This document shows, in pieces, positions 1-12,400 of a DNA stretch of 64,000 nucleotides. Position 1 is the stretch's first letter. Each line of letters opens with the position of its first letter. A program made the position numbers and the translations under genes. The notes under the pieces are model-generated. The model had not been told where the DNA came from. It ran no database searches and worked only from the letters and a program-made list of their open reading frames with translations. Source of the DNA: Pisaster brevispinus (lineage: Eukaryota > Echinodermata > Asteroidea > Forcipulatida > Asteriidae); NCBI GenBank assembly GCA_023634235.1, contig JAMKCF010000007.1, forward strand, positions 2,301,001 to 2,365,000, in the 5' to 3' direction.

Positions 1-339
1 TGAAAGGAAGGGTAACGGATTGTTGTTGTTTTTTCAATATACATGTAATGCTGATTTATTAACAACAATAAAAAGAAAGATACAATAAAAGTTACATAAG
101 CTGATTTAAGTGCCTACCTTCTGAGAAAACAGAAAGAAAACAAAACTGTCACAATATTTTCACACAATGTCAAATCCATCCATGTTTAGCAAAGTGAAAG
201 CTGGTACCATGCCACATATCATGCCGCAGCATTCGTAAAATGGACACCGACACTCAGAAATGTGAGAAACTCTTCATGCTTGACTATGAAAGATTTCTCA
301 AATTCACATGTTTCGGGTGAACAAAATTGCCAAACCATA
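1..339 (-). repeat. Dispersed repeat R1, part 1 (interrupted copy)
   Basis: Reverse-complement similarity to 13050-13440 and 18240-18540: shared phrases include GAGAAAACAG, AAACTGTCAC and the paired TTCTCAGATT-like arms. The copy resumes at 684-798 after an inserted element. The repeat contains an internal imperfect inverted repeat. Confidence 0.7.
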
Positions 340-680
340 AGGCCTTTTTCACACTGTCCGAAATCTCAGGGTGGGAACCGGTTCCGAACCGGAGATTTTG
401 TTCACCCCGTTTCACACTGTAAAAATTTCAACCCGCCTCCGATCCGGGTAGCATGCTCTAGCCGGATAGAAATCAACCCTGGCAGGGACCAGGGTTGAAA
501 ATCTCAATCCGGATCAAAATTGCATTTTTCGTTATACGGTTCACGCATTAGCCGGTTCACGTAAAGACCAGTGTGAATGTTGCTTATCTCTGATCCGTGT
601 CGAAAAGAAGCGAGGCTGAACCGGAGAGGACCCGGGTAGGTTTCAACGCGGTTCGAAATGGAGGTAGTGTGAAAAGGCCT
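340..680. mobile_element. Harbinger-like MITE nested in repeat R1
   Basis: A 341-bp element with terminal inverted repeats AGGCCTTTTTCACACT and AGTGTGAAAAGGCCT. It is flanked by the 3-bp direct repeat ATA (337-339 and 681-683). Joining the flanks restores the R1 repeat, which proves an insertion. The 3-bp duplication and GGCC end suggest PIF/Harbinger. It has no transposase frame. Confidence 0.8.
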
Positions 681-683
681 ATA

Positions 684-798
684 GTACTTTTGAAGGGAAT
701 CCTTTCTCAAAATAGTTTACACTATCAACAGATGCAGTGCTTCTCACCATAGAACTTGTTATGGTCATAATTTTACCAATCTATGACCCTACCTTTAA
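684..798 (-). repeat. Dispersed repeat R1, part 2
   Basis: Continuation of the copy at 1-339. It matches the 5' part of the copies at 13050 and 18240 (GAAGTGCTTCTCACC-like, then GACCCTACCTTTA). Confidence 0.7.
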
Positions 799-1819
799 CA
801 CACATAGGAGTTCATTGACAGCTTAATTCCTGGATCCAAATTATTGGGTATTTTTTCCCTGAAAGTACATTTACAAAGACAGGATCAGACTTACGTCCCG
901 AGGGCAGTAGAGAGAGGATAAATGTCCAAATTTACATTACAGACACGTCAAAGCAAATCAAAAAGTCCTTGGACTTCAGAGCTATCAAACCTAGCAGCGA
1001 GGATGTGTGGATTAGATTATTATTAGCAATGGGGGGTAAATCGCGCCGAACAACGGTTAGCATCCGGCACCGGGTCTCGCATTAAATTCAAAGCCTAGAG
1101 GTTGGATCGTCCGACCAAGGAGCATCGTCTGAGGTGGTTGGATTGTTGATCCAGACCCCGAGCCGAAACGAAAACACATGCAAGTTGACATCCATTACAT
1201 CCTCAGAGACAGGTTCATAGATATGCAGTTTTCAGCTCTTTTATGACACATTGGATCGTGTACAGAGCTTCAGAGCACCTCTAAGCCACCAGCTATGGGA
1301 GATTAACGCAAGTACAATTTTAAGATTTCTTAATTTTTGTCACATCACTTTTTTCTCTCCCCAAAAACATAACAGTGGGAAGATTACATTTAAAACTTAC
1401 AATGTTACAAAAACAAAATTACAAATTAAACTGGGAGAAATTCTTCCACCATCCGGATTCAAGTGTCAAATTGCGAACTTGCAAACCATGTTTGACTAAA
1501 CTAAAATAAATAAATAAAATTGGGGAAATATTTTAAATCAGGATTTAAGTGTTTTGTTTTACAGACCTTGTAACTCATAGATTTGTGTAACATTGCATCA
1601 TGTGTGAGAGCTTGTAGACAGGAAATTTATGTCCTAATTTGGCATAGTTTGCATACCCTCAGACTACAACCTAAGAAGCAGCAGCAGCAGAAACAGCAGA
1701 AACACCTTAAGAGGGTTCGTTTTTGTATTCAAGTCCCGTTGTGGAACTTTTATTATTATTATTTTTATATTCTCATAACAAACAGCATCTACGGACAGCA
1801 TCACTAAACTCGTCAATCT
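799..1819. other. Intronic or 3' sequence, no gene seen
   Basis: Mostly unique sequence. A strong-looking minus-strand donor near 893 has no usable open frame with an acceptor. A CAG-rich stretch lies near 1678-1700. It is presumed to be intron of the RNF17-like gene. Confidence 0.4.
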
Positions 1820-2189
1820 CAAAACAATTTGTGGCCGAGCGGTTTAGTTCATCAGACCCAAGCTCTGGTGTTGTCAGCAGCAGTATGCGGGTTCGAATCC
1901 CGGTAATGGAACTTGCGTCCTTAAGCAAGACGCTTAAACCATTGTTGCTTCGTAAACAATTGGGAAGGTGGTGCACTCTATTAGACCTGCCAGGCTCCTA
2001 GTGAATGACACCCTTGCCTACACCCTTACGGGCTGTGAAGGGGCTAACCCTGTTTCAGCCCCAGGAGTAGGTGGCAACGTGCCCCTGGTGGCAGTTGATC
2101 TGGGTCGACAGCCCAAGTCAGTTAAGTGTAACCCTCACCTTGAAGTGGCCATCCCGCCTTGTGAGCTGGGCCATATCTCATAAAAAAAA
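1820..2189 (+). repeat. SINE family B (type II tRNA-like head)
   Basis: The head reads GTGGCCGAGCGGTTTAG, the D-arm of a Ser/Leu-type tRNA, with B box GGTTCGAATCCC. It is followed by a SINE body (CTTAAGCAAGACGCTTAAACC) and an A-rich tail. Related copies lie at 57718-58135 (+), 39245-39600 (-) and 41855-42150 (-). The 3' extension and mismatches argue against a functional tRNA. Confidence 0.8.
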
Positions 2190-2978
2190 TTAATAAAAAT
2201 AAAAAATTTAAACACAAAGACAAAAGGGGTCGTCCACATTCTTGCCGTTATTAAGTCTGTGTCATCCATGTCATGCATGTACGGAATTGTTCTGTGACCT
2301 GTTTTACCCTGATTGTTCATACCAAAAAGCGTCCCTAAACAGAACTAGCTAGTTTTCAATCTCAAAATGATGTAGACAGAAAGACAAAGGAATTGTCCAC
2401 ATTCATGTCGTTAGAAAGTTGTTATCACCAATGTCATGGAGTTAATCCGTGACCTCTTTCACAGATACCAGAATAGCGCCCCTAAACAGCACTAGCTCGT
2501 ATTCAATCTCAAACTGATTTAGACAGAAAGACAAGGAATTGTCCACATTCATGTCGTTAGAAAGTTTTCATCACCACTGTCATGGAGTTAATCCGCGACC
2601 TCTTTTACAGATACCAAAATATCGTCCCTAAACAGAACTAGCTCGTTTTCAATCTCAAAACGATGTAGACAGAAAGACAAAGGAATTGTCAACATTTATG
2701 CCGCTAGAAAGTTGTTATCACCACTGTCATGGAGTTAATCCGTGACCTCTTTTACAGATACCAGAATAGCGCCCCTAAACAGCACTAGCTCGTTTTCAAT
2801 CTCAAACTGATTTAGACAGAAAGACAAAGGAATTGTCTACATTCATGTCGTTAGAAAGTTTTTATATCCACTGTCATGGAGTTAATCTTTGACCTCTTTT
2901 ACAGATACCAAAATAGCGTCCCTAAACAGCACTAGCTCGTTTTCAATCTCAAAACGATTTAGACAGAAAGACAGGGAT
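2190..2978. repeat. Tandem repeat, ~147-bp unit, about 5 copies
   Basis: The phrase CCCTAAACAGNACTAGCT recurs at 2333, 2481, 2627, 2774 and 2921, a period of 146-148 bp. Internal landmarks such as GTCATGGAGTTAATC recur in step. The first copy is most diverged. No coding frame is conserved. Confidence 0.92.
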
Positions 2979-3599
2979 TTTGTACTATTAGGAAACTCCT
3001 TCATGCTGTCAGTGTGTTCCCCATCTGTTGCTGCAAGTATGACTCCTTGACCCAACATAACACATGTAAGCCGCCTATTAAACACTCACCTACTCATAAC
3101 AAATGGCAAACCCTCGTAAACTCTAGAATCAAGTATGAATTAGAAACACCGACAAGGGTTTCACTTAAATTCAGAAATCAAGTAATTGTGGCCGACACTA
3201 TTTAAAAACTAATTCGCAAATGGCTTTACAAATTCGTAGAGGGGGTTAGCAGCCACACCTTTATTTTTGGTCGTTTGTTTATGTTGTTTGGCAAGAACTA
3301 GCTAGCTACAACAACAACAGAAACCCTTTTCTTGTGGGGAAGACAGAGAGGCTGGTTACAGGCAGATGGTGGGAAAGAGGTTGCAACATTGATCCCAACA
3401 TTTCACCAAAAAAACCATTAATAACACGATTTTTCGACTCTATCTAATAAATGACAGGCAGAAACCCTGGTCCAAAGTAACTTGGGATGTAAAGTTGAAT
3501 TGTTGCCCAAGCCCTTCTGGTACATGTAGTTTTCATTGACATTATTTCGGTGGCATGTTTGTTTGCTTTTTTGTTGTTGCTGTGTTGTTGTTACTTCCA

Positions 3600-3700
3600 T
3601 TTATTAATTTATTCATTTATATTTATTTACTTATTTATTTTATTTATTATTTATTATTATTATTATTATTTTTTTTTTTTTTTGGGGGGGGGGGAGAATC
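3600..3700. repeat. TTAT/ATT microsatellite with poly-T and poly-G
   Basis: Runs of (TTTA), (TTA), then T and ten G. Long hydrophobic open frames here are low-complexity artefacts. A second TTA run lies at 3820-3845. Confidence 0.9.
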
Positions 3701-4505
3701 GTTTGCTAATATTTGCAGATTTGTTGTTTACTCTTTCCCACTTTCTGGCTTGTTTTTGTGTGTGTGTTGTATTCATTTATTTATCTATGAATTTATTTAG
3801 TAAGTTATTTAGTTATTATTTGTATTATTATTATTATTATTTTTTGTTTTACTTTCTATTTGTATAGTTTAATTGCCTGTCAGAGATGCATATGTGCATC
3901 ATGCGTGTTTAATTTGTATAATACTTGTTATTAACATTAAATTAATGAGTAGCAAGTGTAAAGCGTAACAAAATTTAAATAAATAAAATGCCAGCCAGCA
4001 TTATACCTCATAGGAGGATACTGTACTCAGGCAGTCAGGGCATTTCTTGTCAACTATCAACAAATCAGAGAATAAAATTAGATGACAAGTCAGCCAATTT
4101 AGTAGTCTACACAACTGTGTACATGAATGCTGACAAATCAAATAATGCGCTACAATAGCAAACATTGTCTGCACTGTGAACTTGAATTGAGACACATGGA
4201 CGAAAATAATTGTCCGGTGCGGTAATGTCATCTACACGCTGGTACGGTGTTTCTCATCACACAGAGAACCATCGCAAGACGCGACGCGAAGAAGTCCCAG
4301 CATCTAAGCTACCTGTTTACTTGTACCCATTCACAGCAAACAGAGTGCGGCGCTAGCAAAGGCTCGTCTCTGATCCGGAAAAACAATTTATACAAACAGG
4401 CGCGGATATCAAACTGCCAAGAAACTGGGTCATTTAATCCACTGCTCTCGTAAGGAACAGGTGGAGGTTGACAGAGTCAGGGCAAATACAACCTGAGTAC
4501 CAAAC

Positions 4506-4546
4506 AGCTCTCTCTCGCTCTCTCTCTCTCTCTTTCTCTCTCTTTC
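4506..4546. repeat. CT-rich microsatellite
   Basis: TCTCTC dinucleotide run with a few T interruptions. Confidence 0.9.
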
Positions 4547-4629
4547 CATCAAGGGGGTATGGGGGTATTTGATACTCATATAGAATCGATAGTCACAAGT
4601 TAATTAAGGCTAGGCCATTGTTACTGCGT

Positions 4630-5000
4630 GGCTTTGTGTCAACACGCTTCATTTACAAGCTGGGTTCTGATTGCTTGATTTGAATGAAATTGCTGGTGCT
4701 GTCTCCGTCTCCTCTCTTGCCCAGGCCCGGCAGATTCCGGAGAGGAAAATAGACGAGTCAATGATGAGCATTGAAAATAAATACATGGCCACGGAAATGG
4801 AAGATTTATGCAAGTGCCAGGGGCTGGGAATCATTGCTGACATAAGGCATGTAAGGTCTGAAATTAGGATCCCGTAATTAGGAGGCGTGTTGCCATGATG
4901 GCATTTCCAACTCCTACGTGTGGTTACTCCTGGAGCTATAAATTTGAAGGAGCTTCCAGAAACAGCGCCAGCAAAGTTGATCAAAGAGCATAATTTGTGC
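4630..5000. other. Unique, balanced-composition block, possible conserved non-coding element
   Basis: No repeat match elsewhere in the window and no splice-bounded frame. The block has several homeodomain-like TAATTA/ATTAG sites (near 4864 and 4876) and balanced composition unlike the surrounding repeats. This is only a suggestion of regulatory DNA. Confidence 0.3.
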
Positions 5001-5394
5001 ATGTTTGAAAAATTAACAGTTATTTATATTTCTTGTTTTCATCAGTCATAAAAAGGTCCAACTTCACATAATGGCCAGAAAAGTCCCATTCCTGATTTGT
5101 ATGACCAGAAAAAGGTACACATTGCAAAGACAACCTTCAGAATATTAACAAGACATCAAACAAGGCAGAGCAGAAACTAATCTAAGAAGCTAAATTGATA
5201 GACTGTGAAAGACTTGCGCATTCTCAAAATACTCTGTAAGACTTTGGTTCCCACTTGTTTTGCCTAAAGAGGCACTTTGCCTTCAAATCTTCAAATCTCT
5301 TATCCTTTTATGAGTTGTGTAACTTGTGTGTGCACAAAACCACCTACAGTGTGTTGTAATTAGTGAGTAGTAATTAAACAAACATTACTTCACC

Positions 5395-5710
5395 TTAACC
5401 CTTTCAGTGCCCGTAACATTTCAAAAGTTTAACCCTAAATTGCCAAACTTCAAGCATTTTTATTTTTATTTTCAAAATTCTGTAAAAAGAGTTAAAAAAA
5501 TATATATATACAGGTCGTACATGAATAAAAATGGTACCATTAGAAAGAGCGAGAGCGCCCCCTTGTGATAACATGTTTACTCTACCTCGTACATGTACGG
5601 GGTTTGGCAATTTTAAGTATGAACATTACCTCGTACATGTATGAGGTTGGCGATTTCAAACTAACAAATATACCTCGTACATGTACGAGTTTGGCACTGA
5701 AAGAGTTAAA
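5395..5710. mobile_element. TTAA-flanked MITE
   Basis: TTAA at both ends (5395-5398, 5707-5710) with inverted termini CCCTTTCAGTGCC and GGCACTGAAAGAG. TTAA target and CCC-type ends fit piggyBac-like MITEs. Inside are three copies of a TCGTACATGTACGA-type palindrome. A relative is at 43254-43804. Confidence 0.82.
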
Positions 5711-5984
5711 TACAACCAGCAGGGGTCAAAACTTTGGTTCTGCAAAATAGAGGACAGTGTTCTATCATGACACATAAGAAACACATTTTCAAGGTATACT
5801 TATGTGAATCACTGTATTCCACTTTTAAAATATGTTTCCAACCGTATTCAAAACAAATGCTTTTTATAGCCCAAAGCACCCTACAAAAAATAAAATGTAA
5901 GGAAACACGTTCAAGATCAGATGCTTAAGCGGCTAACACAGCTTGTCTAAGCCATGAAGGCCTTGATGAAAGGCTTACGTGTAC

Positions 5985-6292
5985 GTGTACAGGGTACAGA
6001 ATACCCACATTGTACAGAATACTTGTACATACAGGGTACAGAATACATACAGGGTACAGAATACCCACATTGTACAGAATACTTGTACATACAGGGTACA
6101 GAATACATACAGGGTACAGAATACCCACATTGTACAGAATACTTGTACATACAGGGTACAGAATACATACAGGGTACAGATAAATACAGGGTACAGAATA
6201 CATACAGGGTACAGAATACATACAGGGTACAGAATACATACAGGGTACAGAATACATACAGGGTACAGATAAATACAGGGTACAGAATACTG
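5985..6292. repeat. Minisatellite, 60-bp and 18-bp units built on GGGTACAGAATAC
   Basis: Three copies of a 60-bp unit (5990-6170) and then shorter 18-23-bp units. It ends about 27 bp from the donor of exon 28. It produces repetitive open frames on both strands that are not genes. Confidence 0.95.
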
Positions 6293-6318
6293 TTTAAAGT
6301 GCCAAAGATTTCACTTAC

Positions 6319-6438
6319 CGGCCGTAGACCGATGAGAACGCAATCTCTACTCTGCTGTGGCATGTCTAACATGAAGGGCTTTGTGTGAATGCTGTTGATG
6401 TCAACATCCTCAGTGTTACCGAAGTCGACATAACGAAC
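6319..6438 (-). CDS. RNF17: RNF17-like exon 28: Tudor 4 core end; last exon in window
   Basis: A phase 0/0 exon encoding residues 1422-1461. VRYVDFGNTEDVDI completes Tudor 4 with D-F-G-N intact, and CVLIGLRP is the following strand. It ends in a strong donor (CCG|GTAAGTG), so the gene continues. I found no convincing next exon between 1 and 6318; it should lie left of the window. Confidence 0.93.
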
Positions 6439-9400
6439 CTGTACAGATTAACAAACAACATCATCAATTTAAACAACAGCATACTAGAGTGTAATGTGTA
6501 CAAAACACACGCAACATTGTTTGTACACAGCTGATAGATGTGAGAAAATGTTGGCATTCGAACATGCCGATAATCATTCATTTAATTAACTATCAATGCA
6601 GGATTTGTTGTGCACTACCTAAAATGAAAGTGTGTAACTTTCTTGACTTTATGACAATAACTTTGTAAACTTTAAATCAAAAATTTATATGGGTCAAAAA
6701 TCGATCAAAATTTTGACCCAGCATCATGAAAGGCAGGGTATACTTTTTGTAATATTGTCACAGACCAGTATCCTCACATGGTGTATTCTAACATATGCAT
6801 ACATCAACTAACCTGTGAAAATTTGGGCTCAATTGGTCATTGAAGTTGCAAGAAAATAATGAAAGAAAAACACCACCCTTGTTGCCCAGAATCATGTGCT
6901 TTCAGAAGCCTTTCTCAGATTCAAAATTTGTGCGTGTGAAAAATTACCCCTTTCTCTAAAACTACATTACTTCACTAACAATGTTGTATAATGTCAACAG
7001 CTCTCCAGTGCTTTTTACCAAGTAATGGTCCTTAATTTTGTTGAGTATTACCAAATGTATACCCTTTTAATGCTTAAAGGACAAATTTTTACAGAATTGG
7101 GTTACATTATGATTTTTTTCCCCCTCATAATTTCCCTTACAATTACTCACATTTAGACCTTGCTGCGATTGTGTTGTGCATTCTAACGACAATCCATTGA
7201 TTGAGTGTCTTTGAATTTAGTTAAATGATGTATTGTGAGTAAGGGGTCTTGATTTTCCCAGTTGTAAATAAGTGAATAACAGGCAGTGTTCTTCACTGTT
7301 TGTTGGTATTTCTATACGAGTGCATGCCTACATTCAACCATTCTTCACACACACAGATTTCAGCAACACTGAAGCTGCCTCCCAATGAGGTACAATGGCC
7401 ATTGTCCTCGTCAATTATAACCTAACAAAGATGGCACAAAACTGAGAGGACCCTGGAGTTCCAATCAACCAATCTCACCGGACAACAAAAAGAGAATGGC
7501 CAGTAACCATGGCTACCAGAAGATCCATCTGTCCACATTTCTATTCAAGTCACAGAGTGAATGCTTCGAAAAAAAAGAGAAAAAAAACCTGGGTGTCCAA
7601 GCCACAAAAATGAAGAGGTAGAAATTGCACAGTTGCAGAGATCTTGTTTTGTGTTTGCCATTCATCGCGAAAAACAAGATTGGGGTACAAATTTGATGGA
7701 GTTTTATTCAACGAGACCAAGTCTTTTTATACGCATCTGAATATTCCAAGGAAGTGCTGGGCCGGCATAATCTCATCATCACTCTATTTTAACTTCATTC
7801 CACTGAAATATTTCTGTTACACTTATTTATTTATTTATTTACTTTTATTACACTTCTTCACTGGTACATCACTACAACAAATAGATATATATGGAAATAA
7901 ATATATATAAACAAAAATATATAGCATTTACGATTACATAGAAAATATTTTTAAAAAGGTATCACAACACGTCGCCAGCGAGTGGCAAGATGGAACAGGG
8001 GACTAGTACCTCTGCAGAGCCATCCTACCACAGTTGAAGTGGAAGGGATGGGGTTGGGGGAAGGGGGAAGGGGAAAGAGGGAGGGGTGAGAGGAAAGAAG
8101 GAGGGGAGGAGGCAAACTGATAGAAAGAAAGGCATACAAAGACGAACTCTCAATATTGGCACCAAGCTAAACTTGTATACGTGTGTGTTTCGTTTAGCCT
8201 TTGAGAAAGACTCTGCTAGGGTAGAAACATGAGATCCTGAACATTTGGTTTTTCGCATTTTTGGGGTAATCACATATTGATAAAATGATTCCATGGGCAA
8301 GAAAATATCAGTCTCTAACATCAAGACTACGTACGTCCCAACGGGGGGCAGTGCAGCTTCGGTTTCAAAAATCACAACACTGGTTTCTGGTGGAGATAAT
8401 TAAGTTTCTTCTTCTAGTTTTCAAGGAATAAAGTGTCCAACCAACCCAAAAAACAAAGGCACAAACATATTTCATCACAGTTTGTATTTTCAAAGGATTT
8501 TTGTGCAGATTCATCTTAAAGAGGAGCTCCAAGGTCAAATTCAGTTTTGTGATGCACTCAATGCCTAATGATAGAGTCATTATGATAAGTGTGGGGAAAA
8601 AATACAAGTTGCTATCCTCACATTGAAACAAATTGTGTAAAATGGCATTTTATGTTGTGTTGCAGTGTGAGTTCTGGTATTTTAGAATTACCAATATTGT
8701 TTATGTGCTTCAAGAGAAATTCAAAGCACTTGGTGCGTTGCATTTGATGCAGTATTTCCTTGTGCAGAATTCCTGAACATAATAACCGACTTCTTCCTTT
8801 TTTAATTATGTTTTTATATGTTTTTATTCTTTTTTTTTCTTTTTTTTTCTGCACAACTACATTCCATAACATGTTGGTAATGTCCATAACCTTTTGGTAA
8901 TAAACAACAATTGTTTGTTTTGGGGTGAAAACAATGTCCACATCGGACCCATATAATGTTATTTAATGAATAAACCAAGATTGATTGATAAAGGTATTAC
9001 AGTCCGGTATTGATGCCCACACCTCATTCAGTACACAGTGTGCCACAGGCACTCAATGCATTTTAATATCGGTGATTTCTAACGCTGTACATTCCTAAAT
9101 ACACGTGCCTCCACATCCCAGAGTAGTCAATTACTAGGGTCAATGGACTCATTGTGTGGACGCAACGACACGCTGCAAAACCACCTGATCCCGATAGAGA
9201 AGAAAGAACGCTCATTTTGCCCTCGTTATAGAGTGTTCAAGAAGATCAAACATGATGCATCTAGGCCAAGCTAGCCACTAATACTCCCGGGTTCAGATTT
9301 CCAACACTCGTTAGACTGAAACGATTAGATGGGGAGCTCGGGGAAACTCTCTCGGGATGGAATGTTACGGAGTTGTAAAGGATGTGCCCGGCTCGGCGGA

Positions 9401-12400
9401 TTTGGTTTCGCTGCACTGGTAACCGAGCTGGTAGCCATTTGTCAGTGAGTGGCACTTTTGCGCAGCGTACGAGCGGGGTAGTGGTAGATATTGGATGAGG
9501 AGGTAAAGTGCACACGTCACTTCATCTTACATCAAGCCTAGATTTTCTAAACACAACAGGGAGAAAAAGAAGCACCCGCCTTCACTTTGATGAAGCTGGT
9601 AACTGCCGTCTGTAACCGGTACCCTGACCCAGAGGGTGGTAGGACAGACTGACGTAACAGTTAATGTGCAAATTACTTGATAAAGTCAACTTCAGGAATA
9701 TTCCAACAGACTACGACGAACGCACTGGACTCAAGCTCTGGTGGTTCAAATCAATTCAATTCAAGTCAACATTTATTTCATACTACTCTTCTCCAAATAT
9801 GACATTATATAGAATAATACATAGATAAGAGAAACAATAAGCACAGAAGATAGAGGGGAAAGAGTCAATCTATGTAGACCAAAATAAAAGAGAGTACGAG
9901 GCTGTCAGATTAAGCCTCGCTACCATGAACAGCGAGCTGCATCGATACCTCTCATCACTAACCCCCTGGAAAGGGAAGCACTGAAAAACAATGCTGATAG
10001 ACTTTCAAAAATCACTGTACTGCTTTGTGCGCACACTTGTTGCAAACTTTTGAGCGCTTGTATGGTGCTTGTAGGGCATTTAGTAGGAGAGTGCCAAAAT
10101 GCAAGTATTTTGACACAATACATTCCAAAGAAATTGTGTTTTAACAGTCACAGGGCTCGAAATTAACACTGAAACACAGGCCCGAGGCCAGTAATTTTAG
10201 CATCAGGCCAGTAAACTCAAAACCGGAAAAGTCCATCAGTCTTGTGTTTTTCTATTGAGTAAATTAGGCTACCTCATTGTGTAATATTTTTGTGAACAAA
10301 TTTTGACTACGAGTCTGATAAAATTCTTCCAATTCTCTTCAGTATCGAAGTACTACACATAAGACAAATGAGATAGACGTTCTCTTAGTGCTTGTTCAAC
10401 TTATTTTGATTTGGTCCGGTAAAAAGTTTGAGCTAGTCCAAGCCAAGCGGTCTTGTGGATATTGCCCCTAAATTCGAGCCCTGAGTCACCCTAAACTGCA
10501 TTGTAGTTAGACACATCACAAGAACACAGAATGAGAGGGGACCAGTTGCTCTTTGACTTGGTGCCTTTTTTGCGAGCTACCATACTTGAGGGAGCGCTCG
10601 TAGACTGGATCAGCCACAGGACTAATTAAAATATCCAATATGTTTAAGATATTTTAAAGTCACACTTCCAGGGGGTTAATATCGAACGAGGCATTCTTGG
10701 GCAAAAAATGCCACGGCGAGATCGAAAGCACTGGGAACAAGGCTGGGGGGGGGGGGGGATCGTAGTCGCTTTGAAACATATCAATGTAAAGCCTAAGTGC
10801 AAGACATTCTTATACGTTTTTGTTAGTGCTGCATTTACTTGGGGTATGGGGTGACTATTTCACTGCTAGAGGGCTTTCATTAAAGCAATGAACCACTCAT
10901 GCCGTCAATTAATGGGAGGTGTATTACTTAGACGGTGCATTTTTCGAAAAATCATGATACAGTGATAAGAAACAACCAGCGGCATAACTAAGGGGGCAAG
11001 GGGGAAAGGTGAGCTCCCACCCCCCAATTTATGTTCACCCCCCCCCCATAAGCAAATCTGGAGTATGAGATTAAAAGTTACCAGAGTAAATTGTATTTGT
11101 TTTTACACTCACGTCAGCTTATCTTACAACAAAATAGTAAATCCGTGGCATACCAAGAGCCCTGAACAGGGGCTAGTTTAAGAGAAATGCAAACAGAAAC
11201 TACCGTATAGTTTTAATTGGCCCGAAGTGGCCCCCCCCCCCAACAAAAAAATGGGCATCCCTTTATACCCCTTAAAATTGTATCCTAATTTTGGCTCTCA
11301 GGAAACGACAACGAAGCACAAGACTCCTACTTGAGAAAATACACAAAATTAAAAATGGAACAAAAAATTTCAAGCCACAATCAGAGAGTTACTAAAACCT
11401 AGTTCCAGGATTTTTTTCAAAAGCAAGAAAGATCACTACTAGTGATTGTTTACAGTCAGCAGTCAGTTCATTAAAAAAAAGACAAAGGATTTAATCATTA
11501 CTTTTGACTTTGCCTCATGACTGCATTTCGCCCACACCATGTAGTGCCATGCACACCACCTACATCCAGATGATATCTTTATCCAATACTCCCTTGCATT
11601 TGAGATCCTCGATATGAAGACAGTAATCTCTCCAAAGTCATTTAAAATACTGACTTTTATTAATTTTTAATTGATCCTGCCACAAACGTTTAGAATTGAC
11701 CACCTCAGAACGGGAAAAGCTGGCACTGTAAAAGTCAAGGCTCATGGGGATTTGTTTTTAATTTCCGCTCCTCTCAATAGGACTGATTTTAATTATCACA
11801 AAACACTGAGGCAGAGATCACTCCGAGGTAAACAACACTGTCGAGGATAGTTCAAAATGAATCAAATTAGTCCGGCTTCATCCATAAATTGTAAAAAAAA
11901 CAAAAACTACTTGTTTCTTAAAGTTGCATGACCCAATTTTGGGGGGAATTTTTGGGGGAATGTTTTCTTTGAATGAATTTTGACAGATGTTGCCGTTTCA
12001 AAACGAAAAACTTACAGAAACTTTTGCCCATGCCATGACAATGCATAATATATGTAACATAAACAAACTGTCTGTAATGGCTGATGGATGTAGGAGAAGC
12101 CAAAGAAAAATTTATGAGAGCAGAAATTGAACCTGCTACCTCTAGATTAACGTACCAGCACTCTACCAACTGAGCCATCTGGCCCTAATGTTGGAGATCT
12201 CCATATTTTGTCAAAATCCTTGTTCGGGGGTGGCCAGTCAGAAGCCAAACAACCTGTAACTGCCGCGAAGCCAGGGATCACACACAAGTTTACGATGGAC
12301 AGGGGATGAGACTTTTTATTCAAATCGTGTTCTGGTCAGTTTTTTTCTTCGTTCACTACAAACTTGTATTATCAATACCTCCTTTTAAGAGTACTCCCTG

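Noticed and set aside
840..910. A terminal exon of the RNF17-like gene ending at a GTAAGTC donor near 893
   Set aside because: All three frames hit stops before any acceptor.
1835..1905. A Ser or Leu tRNA gene
   Set aside because: The type II tRNA-like sequence continues into the SINE B body found in several places; stems are incomplete.
3550..3867. Hydrophobic frames of 81-105 codons
   Set aside because: They translate T-rich microsatellites; no splice or start support.
4649..5002. 117-codon minus frame and a 68-codon plus frame
   Set aside because: Neither continues the Tudor gene nor shows a family motif; phases and acceptor sites do not fit exon 28.
5925..6388. Repetitive frames up to 144 codons on both strands
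   Set aside because: They translate the GGGTACAGAATAC minisatellite; only 6319-6438 on the minus strand is real coding sequence.
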